A DNA stretch of 9,119 nt from an uncultured Clostridia bacterium (GCA_948433815.1 CAOJDZ010000016.1:1-9119), one strand, 5' to 3'; shown: positions 1-5,796, counted from the stretch's first letter. The notes: generated by a model from the letters alone, not told the origin. Program-made: numbers and translations.

Positions 1-212
1 TTAGTGGAGAAGAAAGATATGTTGTTAATATGGAAGCATTAATATCTTCTGTTGAAGCAGAGTTTACTGAACAGGAACGAAACTTTTTTGCTAATGATGA
101 ATATAGGCTAAAACAGTTTGCATTGTTTTGTAGACTTGGAATGGATATAGCACTAATTTATGGTGATTATGGTGATATATGTCATGGGTTGAGATTAACT
201 TTTATTCGTTAA
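1..212 (+). CDS. C-terminal fragment of an unrecognised protein (5' end outside the window)
   Basis: The reading frame is open from base 3 and ends at TAA 210-212, giving about 70 residues. An internal ATG at 30 has no ribosome binding site in front of it and the frame stays open to the left edge, so this is most likely the tail of a longer gene and not a 60-residue protein. The visible part is acidic at first (many Glu around ISSVEAEFTEQER) and ends DYGDICHGLRLTFIR, with two cysteines. It has no membrane segment and no motif I can assign to a family. It lies 109 bp upstream of rpmE, which has its own promoter, so the two need not be co-transcribed. Function unknown; the frame is reasonably sure, the extent is not. 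Confidence 0.55.
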   Translation, partial: SGEERYVVNMEALISSVEAEFTEQERNFFANDEYRLKQFALFCRLGMDIALIYGDYGDICHGLRLTFIR

Positions 213-231
213 TTGTATTTTGTTAAAATGG

Positions 232-260
232 TTGAAAACTTTGCAATTATGTGGTATATT
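232..260 (+). promoter_or_regulatory. Promoter of rpmE, housekeeping sigma type with extended -10
   Basis: The -35 TTGAAA (232-237) and -10 TATATT (255-260) are separated by exactly 17 bp. TGG (252-254) immediately before the -10 forms the TGn extension. Transcription would begin near 267, leaving a leader of about 55 nt before the rpmE start at 322. This is the best-formed promoter in the window. Confidence 0.7.
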
Positions 261-321
261 ACATACGCAAAAGAGTTTCTATAGTTATTTTTAATTAACT
301 ATGGCGAAAGGAGAATATAAA

Positions 322-519
322 ATGAGAAAAGGAATTCATCCAGAACTAAAAGAATGTAAGGTAAAATGTGCATGTGGTAATGAGTTTACTACTATGAGTA
401 CTAAGACTGAAATACAACTTGAAGCTTGTAATAAGTGTCATTCAGTATATACAGGAAAACGTACTGAGGCTAAAACTGGTAACGTTCAAAAGTTTAAAGA
501 AAAATATGGTATTAAATAG
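322..519 (+). CDS. rpmE: 50S ribosomal protein L31, zinc-binding type
   Basis: A small ribosomal protein of the large subunit that helps bridge the two subunits. The start is placed at ATG 322 and not at the in-frame ATG 301, because AAAGGAG (307-313) sits 8 nt before it and the product then begins MRKGIHPEL, as L31 proteins do. The resulting 65-residue length fits the family. Cysteines 16 and 18 (CACG) and 36 and 39 (CNKC) form the four-cysteine zinc site of the C+ type of L31; zinc-independent paralogues lack these. The TGKRTEAKTG segment and the basic C-terminus are also typical. It is a single-gene unit with its own promoter and terminator. No Zur-like operator was recognised in the leader. 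Confidence 0.97.
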   Translation: MRKGIHPELKECKVKCACGNEFTTMSTKTEIQLEACNKCHSVYTGKRTEAKTGNVQKFKEKYGIK

Positions 520-540
520 TCAAGTAACTGACTATTTTTT
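514..540 (+). terminator. Rho-independent terminator of rpmE
   Basis: AAATAGTCA (514-522) pairs with TGACTATTT (529-537) around a 6-nt loop, and the T run continues to 540. The rpmE stop codon TAG (517-519) lies within the 5' arm. Confidence 0.85.
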
Positions 541-597
541 ATTTTATGTCTTTATTTTTTTTGCTTTTTATTTATAATGATATTAGGGTGATAAAAA

Positions 598-1104
598 GTG
601 AAAGTAGGAATTGCTGCAGATCATAGGGGTTTTAAGTTAAAAGAAAAATTAAAGAAATATTTTAATAAAAAGAAAATAGAATTTATAGATTATGGTACTG
701 ATTCAGGTGTAAGTGTAGATTCTTTTGATTATGCGATGAAAGTATGTGAAGGTATTAAAAAAGGAGAAGTTGATACTGGTATTTTAATATGCTGGACTGG
801 AAATGGCATGGCTATTGCGGCTAATAAGGTTCCTGGGATTATGTGTGCAAAAGTAGATAATGCGAGAGAAGCGAGACTTGCTAAGGAACATAATGATGCT
901 AATGTAATAAGTTTTTCAGCGAGTTTATTAATTTTAGAAGTTAAAGATATAGTCGACGCATTTCTTAAATCTAGTTTTTTAGGAGAAGAAAGACTTGTAA
1001 GACGTGTTAATAAAATTAGAGATTATGAAGCTTCTATTCTAAAAGGTGCTAACACAGAGAAGAAAAAACAAGTTAGAACTAAAAAAGTAAAAAAAGAAGA
1101 ATAA
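598..1104 (+). CDS. rpiB: RpiB/LacAB-family sugar-phosphate isomerase (probable ribose-5-phosphate isomerase B)
   Basis: Cytoplasmic aldose-ketose phosphate isomerase, most likely interconverting ribose-5-phosphate and ribulose-5-phosphate in the pentose phosphate pathway. The GTG start at 598 follows AGGGTGAT (585-592), and the product opens MKVGIAADHRGFKLKE. Residues D8-H9 (substrate binding), the cysteine C65 proposed as catalytic base in this family, AIAANK (72-77) and H98-N99-D100-A101-N102 are all present. Two things are odd. The usual CGTGIG loop reads C65-W-T-G-N-G70, so a bulky Trp replaces the first Gly. The 168-residue protein also carries a Lys-rich extension after about residue 150, beyond the roughly 145-150 residues usual for RpiB. 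A TATAAT at 573-578 has no good -35, so its promoter is uncertain; read-through from rpmE is possible. It could be a LacA/LacB-like or other sugar-phosphate isomerase. Confidence 0.88.
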   Translation: MKVGIAADHRGFKLKEKLKKYFNKKKIEFIDYGTDSGVSVDSFDYAMKVCEGIKKGEVDTGILICWTGNGMAIAANKVPGIMCAKVDNAREARLAKEHNDANVISFSASLLILEVKDIVDAFLKSSFLGEERLVRRVNKIRDYEASILKGANTEKKKQVRTKKVKKEE

Positions 1105-1127
1105 ATTATATAAGTTAAGCATATATA
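1099..1127 (+). promoter_or_regulatory. Possible sigma-E-type promoter of spoIID
   Basis: GAATAAA (1099-1105) and CATATATA (1120-1127), spaced 14 bp, resemble the Bacillus sigma-E elements KMATATT and CATACAHT (about 5 of 7 and 6 of 8 matches). Transcription would start at or next to the ATG at 1133, giving an almost leaderless mRNA. The match is imperfect and the region is AT-rich, so this is tentative. Confidence 0.25.
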
Positions 1128-1132
1128 TTTAT

Positions 1133-2059
1133 ATGAAAAAATATTTTGTAATAATTCCATTTTTATTAGTTGTTTATATTGCTACTATGGATTTTTCTAA
1201 TAAAGAAGTAATAGATGATAAAAAGCCGAATCAAGTAGAAAAAGAGGGTGCAGAAAAATCATGGAATTTGGATTCAGTAGCAGTCTCTTATAATGGAGAA
1301 AATTTAAATATGTCAATTGATGAGTATGTAGTAGGTGTTTTATCGTGTGAGATGCCTGCTTCTTTTAATATTGAAGCTTTAAAAGCTGGTGCTGTTGCAA
1401 TTAGAACATTTTATTTATATAAGCAAAATATGAGTCCAACTTATGTAGCTACTAATACTGATCAATGTTTTATTAATGATGAAGCGATGAAAACTAAGTG
1501 GGGAGAAGGGTATGAGAAATATTATAATATTATAAAGGAGGCAGTTAATGAAACTAGTGGAGAATATATAACATATAATAATCAAATAATTGAATCTTTT
1601 TATTTTAGTATATCTAATGGGTATACTGAGAATTTAGAAAATGTGTTTAGTGAAACTAGACCATATTTGGTTAGTGTATCTTCTTCTTGGGATAAAAATG
1701 TAAATGGATATGAGAAAACAGTTAGTTATAAAATCTCAGAAGTTATACAAAAACTAGGTTTAGGTGAGACTAATGAAATAGTAATAGAAATTAAAGAAAA
1801 AAGCTCTAGTGGAAGAATTAATAGTTTGGAAATTAATGGTAATTTGTTTAAAGGCACAGAATTTAGAAAGAAATTGGGTATTAGAAGTACAGATTTTGAT
1901 ATAAAAATAATCGGAGAAGAAGTTAAAATAACAACCAGAGGATATGGACATGGAGTAGGGTTAAGCCAATATGGCGCTAATGAAATGGCAAAATTAGGAT
2001 ATACATATAAAGATATTTTAAAATATTATTATACAGGTGTAGATATTTCAGTAATATAA
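1133..2059 (+). CDS. spoIID: Stage II sporulation protein D, peptidoglycan lytic transglycosylase
   Basis: SpoIID cleaves glycan strands in the mother cell during engulfment, acting with SpoIIP and SpoIIM. The 308-residue product has an N-terminal membrane anchor or signal (about residues 4-19), followed by a Lys/Glu-rich stretch. The SpoIID core starts near residue 48. EYVVGVLSCEMPASFNIEAL (64-83) contains E73, matching the essential glutamate known in Bacillus SpoIID. KAGAVAIRTF follows, and SISNGYTE (159-166) is the conserved middle motif. Near the C-terminus, RGYGHGVGLSQYGANEMA (269-286) and YKDILKYYYTGV are diagnostic. No Shine-Dalgarno sequence precedes the ATG, yet the start is supported by the anchor, and no better in-frame start exists. 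It lies 28 bp after rpiB and 48 bp before spoIIQ; the spoIID-spoIIQ order matches Bacillus. A SpoIID-like LytB amidase enhancer is a remote alternative. Confidence 0.95.
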   Translation: MKKYFVIIPFLLVVYIATMDFSNKEVIDDKKPNQVEKEGAEKSWNLDSVAVSYNGENLNMSIDEYVVGVLSCEMPASFNIEALKAGAVAIRTFYLYKQNMSPTYVATNTDQCFINDEAMKTKWGEGYEKYYNIIKEAVNETSGEYITYNNQIIESFYFSISNGYTENLENVFSETRPYLVSVSSSWDKNVNGYEKTVSYKISEVIQKLGLGETNEIVIEIKEKSSSGRINSLEINGNLFKGTEFRKKLGIRSTDFDIKIIGEEVKITTRGYGHGVGLSQYGANEMAKLGYTYKDILKYYYTGVDISVI

Positions 2060-2060
2060 T

Positions 2061-2091
2061 GTATAAAATTATTTTTATTGTTCACATTATA
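2061..2091 (+). promoter_or_regulatory. Possible sigma-F/sigma-G-type promoter of spoIIQ
   Basis: GTATA (2061-2065) and CATTATA (2085-2091) fit the forespore consensus GYATR and CATNHTA, but the spacing is 19 instead of the usual 17-18. The predicted start, near 2098, would leave only a 10-nt leader and clip the Shine-Dalgarno sequence. Forespore control is expected for spoIIQ from Bacillus, so the site is plausible but weakly supported. Confidence 0.3.
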
Positions 2092-2107
2092 AGTAGGAGA
2101 GTGAGCA

Positions 2108-2779
2108 ATGAAGAATTTAAATGTTAAAAAATTATTTGTACCTGGCGTTTATTTAATCGCTGTTATATCAGTAATTGCATGTATTTGGTTAACAATTTCA
2201 AGTATAAGCAAATATTTAAGTGAAAAAAGAGACTTTACATATAGTGTTAACGGATTAATAGATGAAGATGCTGTACCTGTTCAAGGTGAAGAAAATAAAA
2301 ATCCTAATGGTGATACTAACAACAAATTGGGTATTATTAAGCCATATAAGGATGAAAGTGTTACAATAGGTAGATACTTCTATGATTTTGAAGATGAAGA
2401 GAAGAATCAAGAGAATGCTATTATTTATTATGAGAATACTTATATGCAAAATTCTGGTGTAGATTATATTAGTGAAACACCATTTGATGTATTAAGTGTA
2501 ATGAATGGTAAGATATTAAGTGTAGAGACTGATGAAGTATTAGGAAATATTGTAAAAATAGAACATGAAAAAGATTTTATAACAGTGTATCAAGGAATTG
2601 AGAAGACTGAATTAAAGGTTGGAGATACAGTAAACCAAGGACAAGTAATAGGTAAAAGTGGAACATCAAAAGTAAATTCTAATTATAAAAATTCATTACA
2701 TTTTGAAGTTTATTATATAGGAAGTTTGATGTATCCAGAAAACTTTTACTCATTTAAATTAGATGAATTAGATGACTAA
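2108..2779 (+). CDS. spoIIQ: SpoIIQ-type M23 (LytM fold) protein with degenerate zinc site
   Basis: Probable forespore membrane protein. In spore formers SpoIIQ pairs with SpoIIIAH across the intermembrane space during engulfment. The start is well supported by AGGAGAGTGA (2095-2104). The 223 residues comprise a short basic N-terminus, one membrane helix (about 12-34), a charged linker, and an M23/LytM domain from about residue 105 (PFDVLSVMNGKILSVE, LGNIVKIEHE, LKVGDTVNQGQVIGKSG, LHFEVYY). The usual HxGxD zinc motif reads N115-S-G-V-D119, and the usual HxH reads S196-L-H198, so two of the metal-binding histidines are missing. Bacillus subtilis SpoIIQ is also catalytically dead, whereas several clostridial versions keep the histidine. 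A structural role is therefore inferred. The position right after spoIID supports SpoIIQ over a generic M23 peptidase. Confidence 0.85.
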   Translation: MKNLNVKKLFVPGVYLIAVISVIACIWLTISSISKYLSEKRDFTYSVNGLIDEDAVPVQGEENKNPNGDTNNKLGIIKPYKDESVTIGRYFYDFEDEEKNQENAIIYYENTYMQNSGVDYISETPFDVLSVMNGKILSVETDEVLGNIVKIEHEKDFITVYQGIEKTELKVGDTVNQGQVIGKSGTSKVNSNYKNSLHFEVYYIGSLMYPENFYSFKLDELDD

Positions 2780-2806
2780 CTTTACTAATCTAGAGTTAGT
2801 TTTTTT
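2775..2806 (+). terminator. Rho-independent terminator after spoIIQ
   Basis: ACTAACT (2775-2781) pairs with AGTTAGT (2794-2800). Three more inner pairs (one G-U) close a 6-nt loop, and T2800-2806 forms the tail. The spoIIQ stop codon (2777-2779) is inside the 5' arm. It separates the sporulation genes from the agr module. Confidence 0.8.
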
Positions 2807-2882
2807 ATGGAGATATTTAGTAATTGTTTGTAAAAGTATATAAAAAATGAAAAAAATGCAAAATTGGACCTATCGCTCCCTG

Positions 2883-2912
2883 TTGTCTTTTAAAATTAAA
2901 TGTTATTATATT
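2883..2912 (+). promoter_or_regulatory. Probable promoter of agrA-agrC
   Basis: TTGTCT (2883-2888) and TATATT (2907-2912) are 18 bp apart, giving a start near 2919 and a leader of about 27 nt. The -35 is preceded by a short GC-rich patch (2866-2882) in otherwise AT-rich DNA. The TGTTGT and TGTTAT hexamers (2881, 2901) lie 20 bp apart and only loosely resemble LytTR half-sites. Confidence 0.45.
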
Positions 2913-2945
2913 TTTAAAAGGTAAAGATTATTGGAGTTGGTTTTT

Positions 2946-3662
2946 GTGATTAATTTTGTGGTTTTAGAAGATAATCCTCATCATAGAAAGAAAACAAAAG
3001 ATATCATTTTTAATTATATGATGAAAAATAAGTATGAATTTGATATTTTATTTTTTGAAAGAGAAACAGATACATTTATAGAACTTGTAGAAAATCATGA
3101 TTCTAATTATATTTATATATTAGATTTTGAACTTCCTAATACTACTGCTATTGATGTTGCTAGAAGAATTAGGAAGAAAGATTGGACTAGTCCTATAATT
3201 GTTTTTACTGTAAATGGCGGTATGGCCTTTGATACGTTTAAACAAAGACTACAAATTTTAGATTTTGTTAATAAACAGTTTGAAGCAGAAAAGAATTTAC
3301 ATGAATTATTTGATATATGTTTAAAACAATTAGATGTTAGAGAGAACTTTAAATATAAGATAGGAAAAGTGGATTATAGTATTGCTTTTGATAAGATTTT
3401 ATATATTTATAAAGATACAGTTGAGAGAAAAAGTGTGATTGTTACAGATAAAAATGAATATAAAATTTCTCTTAACTTAATTAAAGTAAAAGAACTTCTT
3501 AATGACGATTTTATTTTTACTCATAAGGCTTGTATAGTTAATTCTAAAAGAGTTGATGCTTATGTATGGAGTGAAGGTAAGGTTATTTTTGATAATGGTA
3601 AAGAAGCACCATTTTTATCAAAGACACATAAGAAGGAGTTGAGTGGAAGTGAAGTTATTTAG
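2946..3662 (+). CDS. agrA: AgrA-like LytTR response regulator
   Basis: Cytoplasmic two-component regulator expected to be phosphorylated by the kinase encoded just downstream and to bind DNA through a LytTR domain. The GTG start at 2946 is chosen because GGAG (2933-2936) lies 9 nt before it and the product then begins MINFVVLEDNPHHRKK, as AgrA-type proteins do; a TTG at 2931 would add five residues but overlaps that site. In the 238-residue form, the receiver domain (1-125) shows the acidic pair E8-D9, phospho-acceptor D60 (YILDFELP), T88 and K110. The LytTR domain (about 135-232) follows, with FTHKACIVNSKRV (191-203) as its recognisable core. The gene overlaps agrC by 14 bp, so the two are probably translationally coupled. 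Its targets cannot be read from the window, though autoregulation of one or both agr promoters would be typical. Confidence 0.93.
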   Translation: MINFVVLEDNPHHRKKTKDIIFNYMMKNKYEFDILFFERETDTFIELVENHDSNYIYILDFELPNTTAIDVARRIRKKDWTSPIIVFTVNGGMAFDTFKQRLQILDFVNKQFEAEKNLHELFDICLKQLDVRENFKYKIGKVDYSIAFDKILYIYKDTVERKSVIVTDKNEYKISLNLIKVKELLNDDFIFTHKACIVNSKRVDAYVWSEGKVIFDNGKEAPFLSKTHKKELSGSEVI

Positions 3663-4959
3663 TTTATGTCTTTCTTATTCAGCAATTTGGTTTAATGTTT
3701 TTGTGTTTTTAAAAATATATGGGATAATTTCTAGTAAGAGAGTAAAGATAAGTGTGATGAGACTCTTTGTTTTAAGTTTTTCATCATTTTTCATATTTCT
3801 TTCCAATTATTATTCTTCTGATTCTTTTGTAAGATTTATAATATCTGTGGTATCTGTAATGGTCGTATTAGTGATTAATTTTAGAGAATCCTTTAGAATA
3901 ACTTTGTTTAAAATGTTTATTATATATTTGTTGTTGACTTTATGTGATGCTTTATTGTCTATAATCTATTTACTTGTTTCTATAGACCAATCGGTAATAT
4001 TAGAAAATATAAATTATATACGTGCGTTGAATACTTTTTTGGTGTCTCTATGTCTATTGTTGTTATTTTTATCTAAGTATTTTGTAAAAAATATTAATAA
4101 ACTGTTATCATATGTAAATAGAAAGTTTAGTTATGTATTTTTGTTTATAACATTCTTCGCATTTTTAGTATTTGTAGTAATAACTCATTTTAATGCTTTT
4201 GTTTTAAATATAGAAATTTTTGTGGTTTCTATGTTAGTAATGTCTTTCTTTTTAATTTTATGCTTTATAATGATTTTTCAATATTTTAAAAATAAACATA
4301 ATGAAGAGGAACAACAATCGTTATTAGATTTGATGAGTGAATATGAGACAATCTTGGATAATGATAGGATAAATAGACATGAAATGTTAAATAATTTAAT
4401 TGTGTTGAAAAGTATTAAAGATAAAAGCTCAAAAGAATTTGAAGAAACTTTAAATGATATTATTGACGATTATCAAGATAAGAAATCAGAATTATATTCT
4501 AAGTTATATAAGTTACCATCTGGTATAAAAGGGATTATATATTATAAGATGGCACATATTAAGAATTTAAATATCAATCTTGAATTAGTTATATCTCCAC
4601 TAATTAAAGATAATTTTGAAAAACTAGATTCTAAATTATATTTTAAGGTATGTAAAATATTAGGAATAGTATTAGATAATGCTATTGAGGCATCTTCGTT
4701 AACGGAGAATAAAATTTTATTAATTGATATATACTTAGAAGATGATGATTTAGTAGTATATGTTGAAAATAGTTTTGCTAATAATATAGATCTTAACTTA
4801 ATTCATAGAAAAGGTTTTTCTACTAAAGGTAGTAATCGTGGATATGGACTATATGTAGTTAAGAAGATGCTAGAAGATACAGAGTTACTAAATTTTAATC
4901 AAAGTATAGAAAATAATAGATTTGTTACAGTTTTCAAAATTAAAAACCCTAGTAATTAA
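3649..4959 (+). CDS. agrC: AgrC-like HPK10 sensor histidine kinase
   Basis: Membrane receptor kinase for a cyclic peptide signal. GTG 3649 is preferred: AAGGAG (3633-3638), inside agrA, is 10 nt upstream, compared with 4 nt for the in-frame GTG at 3643. The 436-residue product has six or seven hydrophobic segments in its first 212 residues (about 4-25, 36-54, 60-78, 85-111, 126-143, 161-180, 186-211), as in AgrC peptide sensors. A helical segment then carries the phospho-accepting histidine H244 in NRHEMLNNL. The GHKL ATPase domain has the N box ILGIVLDNAIEAS (N344) and a glycine-rich end, KGFSTKGSNRGYGLYVVKK (388-406). The DxGxG box of ordinary kinases is absent and replaced by VENSFANN, which is characteristic of the HPK10/AgrC group. 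It is transcribed with agrA, in the order regulator then kinase, opposite to staphylococcal agr. Confidence 0.92.
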   Translation: MKLFSLCLSYSAIWFNVFVFLKIYGIISSKRVKISVMRLFVLSFSSFFIFLSNYYSSDSFVRFIISVVSVMVVLVINFRESFRITLFKMFIIYLLLTLCDALLSIIYLLVSIDQSVILENINYIRALNTFLVSLCLLLLFLSKYFVKNINKLLSYVNRKFSYVFLFITFFAFLVFVVITHFNAFVLNIEIFVVSMLVMSFFLILCFIMIFQYFKNKHNEEEQQSLLDLMSEYETILDNDRINRHEMLNNLIVLKSIKDKSSKEFEETLNDIIDDYQDKKSELYSKLYKLPSGIKGIIYYKMAHIKNLNINLELVISPLIKDNFEKLDSKLYFKVCKILGIVLDNAIEASSLTENKILLIDIYLEDDDLVVYVENSFANNIDLNLIHRKGFSTKGSNRGYGLYVVKKMLEDTELLNFNQSIENNRFVTVFKIKNPSN

Positions 4960-4967
4960 ACTAGGGT
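4935..4967 (-). terminator. Terminator of the agrB-agrD transcript, within the agrC 3' end
   Basis: ACCCTAGT (4946-4953) and ACTAGGGT (4960-4967) form an 8-bp stem with loop 4954-4959. Read on the minus strand, the stem is followed directly by TTTTTAATTTT, a proper U tail. On the plus strand only AATTTAAAG follows, so termination of agrAC there should be weaker. The agrC stop codon TAA (4957-4959) lies in the loop. Confidence 0.75.
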
Positions 4968-5000
4968 AATTTAAAGGTAGTAATAATTTTAATTAAATTT

Positions 5001-5120
5001 TTATTTTAAAAGACTTTCTGGTGTTTCTTCTTCATCTAAATAACTAAACCAGCAAGCACTAGCTGTAGTCTTAGCGAAGAATTGTCCTAAAAATCCTGTT
5101 AAAGTTGCAAATAATTTCAT
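5001..5120 (-). CDS. agrD: AgrD-like autoinducing peptide precursor
   Basis: A 39-residue propeptide whose central part would be released as a thiolactone-cyclised signal. Reading from ATG 5120 to TAA 5001, the N-terminus MKLFATLTGFLGQFFAKTTA is a hydrophobic, probably amphipathic leader. Then comes ASACWFSYLDEEETPESL, with the only cysteine (C23) followed by aromatic residues and an acidic, proline-containing tail. This three-part pattern is that of AgrD, and the tail resembles DExxxPxEL of staphylococci and EEPKSL of clostridia. AAAGGAG (5131-5137), inside agrB, is 10 nt upstream. The start overlaps the agrB stop as ATGA, so translation is likely coupled. Family rules place the ring as C-W-F-S-Y (five residues) or C-W-F-S-Y-L (six residues), with the N-terminal tail of the mature peptide unknown. 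Identification rests on composition and position next to agrB. Confidence 0.9.
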   Translation of the reverse strand: MKLFATLTGFLGQFFAKTTASACWFSYLDEEETPESLLK

Positions 5121-5749
5121 ATTAACTTTTCTCCTTTCATTCTTTTTTCTTTTAATGAAGTATAGTTTTTATAATTATTAAAACTTACTCCAAATAATTT
5201 GTATGTAATAGGTAAGACAACAAAAGTTTCTAGCATTAAAGATATTAGTATACAATTATTTACTGTGTTGTCTTTTATGAAGGTGAATAATACTATATAA
5301 ATTAATCCAAGTAATACGCTGATTACTTTATATGTAATTCTCCTTTTTTTGTTTATTAATGGTCTTTTTTCCGTATCTGCAGGGGCGAAAAATCCTAATA
5401 AAATTACGCAAATCATACCTAGAGTAACTTTAACTTTATAGTTAATCGTTAAAATTATACATAAGTACGGTAGGATTAAGAATATAATTAATGAAGATAT
5501 CCAACAGTGTATGCTTTTTTTAGCGTGTACACCGAATCCAAATAATCTTAACACACTATAAAGGGCCATTAATATGAGAAGTGGTTTTATATATCCTAAT
5601 AAATAAGATAAAGTAAATATTACAATCGTTTTTGTTAAAGTTAAATAGAGACTTGCAAGGCCGTACCGTATTTCGGCTAATTTTACATCGTCATAATCAT
5701 AATATTTATTGATGTTAGTCATCGCGGAATTAATTAAAAGATCTTTCAT
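5117..5749 (-). CDS. agrB: AgrB-like membrane cysteine endopeptidase
   Basis: Integral membrane protease that removes the C-terminal tail of AgrD and cyclises the peptide through its cysteine. The 210-residue length is in the family range. The catalytic pair is visible as H75 and C82 in FGFGVHAKKSIHCW (70-83), with the same seven-residue separation as H77/C84 of the staphylococcal enzyme. The conserved loop FAPADTEKRPLINKKRR (121-137) is also diagnostic. Hydrophobic helices fall at about 34-51, 56-68, 84-102, 107-122, 142-158 and 166-186. The start ATG 5749 is preceded by GGAAGTGG, a moderate ribosome binding site. It is the first gene of a two-gene operon with agrD, divergent from csp and convergent with agrAC. 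Confidence 0.95.
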   Translation of the reverse strand: MKDLLINSAMTNINKYYDYDDVKLAEIRYGLASLYLTLTKTIVIFTLSYLLGYIKPLLILMALYSVLRLFGFGVHAKKSIHCWISSLIIFLILPYLCIILTINYKVKVTLGMICVILLGFFAPADTEKRPLINKKRRITYKVISVLLGLIYIVLFTFIKDNTVNNCILISLMLETFVVLPITYKLFGVSFNNYKNYTSLKEKRMKGEKLI

Positions 5750-5767
5750 TTTACCACTTCCATGAAC

Positions 5768-5796
5768 ATTATAATTTTTTATTTGTATTTTTTACC
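5768..5796 (-). promoter_or_regulatory. Candidate promoter of agrB-agrD with weak -35
   Basis: On the minus strand a perfect TATAAT (5773 down to 5768) lies 17 bp after GGTAAA (5796 down to 5791). The poor -35 would fit a promoter that needs an activator such as AgrA, but no clear pair of LytTR half-sites with the usual spacing was found upstream. The leader would be only about 12 nt. Other AT-rich -10 candidates exist further upstream. Confidence 0.35.

Noticed and set aside
301..321. Start of rpmE at ATG 301
   Set aside because: The added residues MAKGEYK are encoded by the ribosome binding site region and are not part of L31; ATG 322 fits the family and the spacing.
1760..1951. Minus-strand open frame of 63 codons inside spoIID
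   Set aside because: It lies entirely antisense to a clear SpoIID coding region, has no ribosome binding site and is Phe/Tyr/Asn-rich from A/T bias.
2255..2449. Minus-strand open frame of 64 codons inside spoIIQ
   Set aside because: It is antisense to the SpoIIQ coding region and its Ile/Asn-rich composition reflects AT-rich DNA.
2108..2779. Active M23 endopeptidase
   Set aside because: Two of the zinc-binding histidines are replaced (N115, S196), so enzymatic activity is not supported.
5117..5119. Mycoplasma-type genetic code (TGA as tryptophan)
   Set aside because: All tryptophans in recognised proteins are TGG, and TGA ends agrB exactly at the agrD start.
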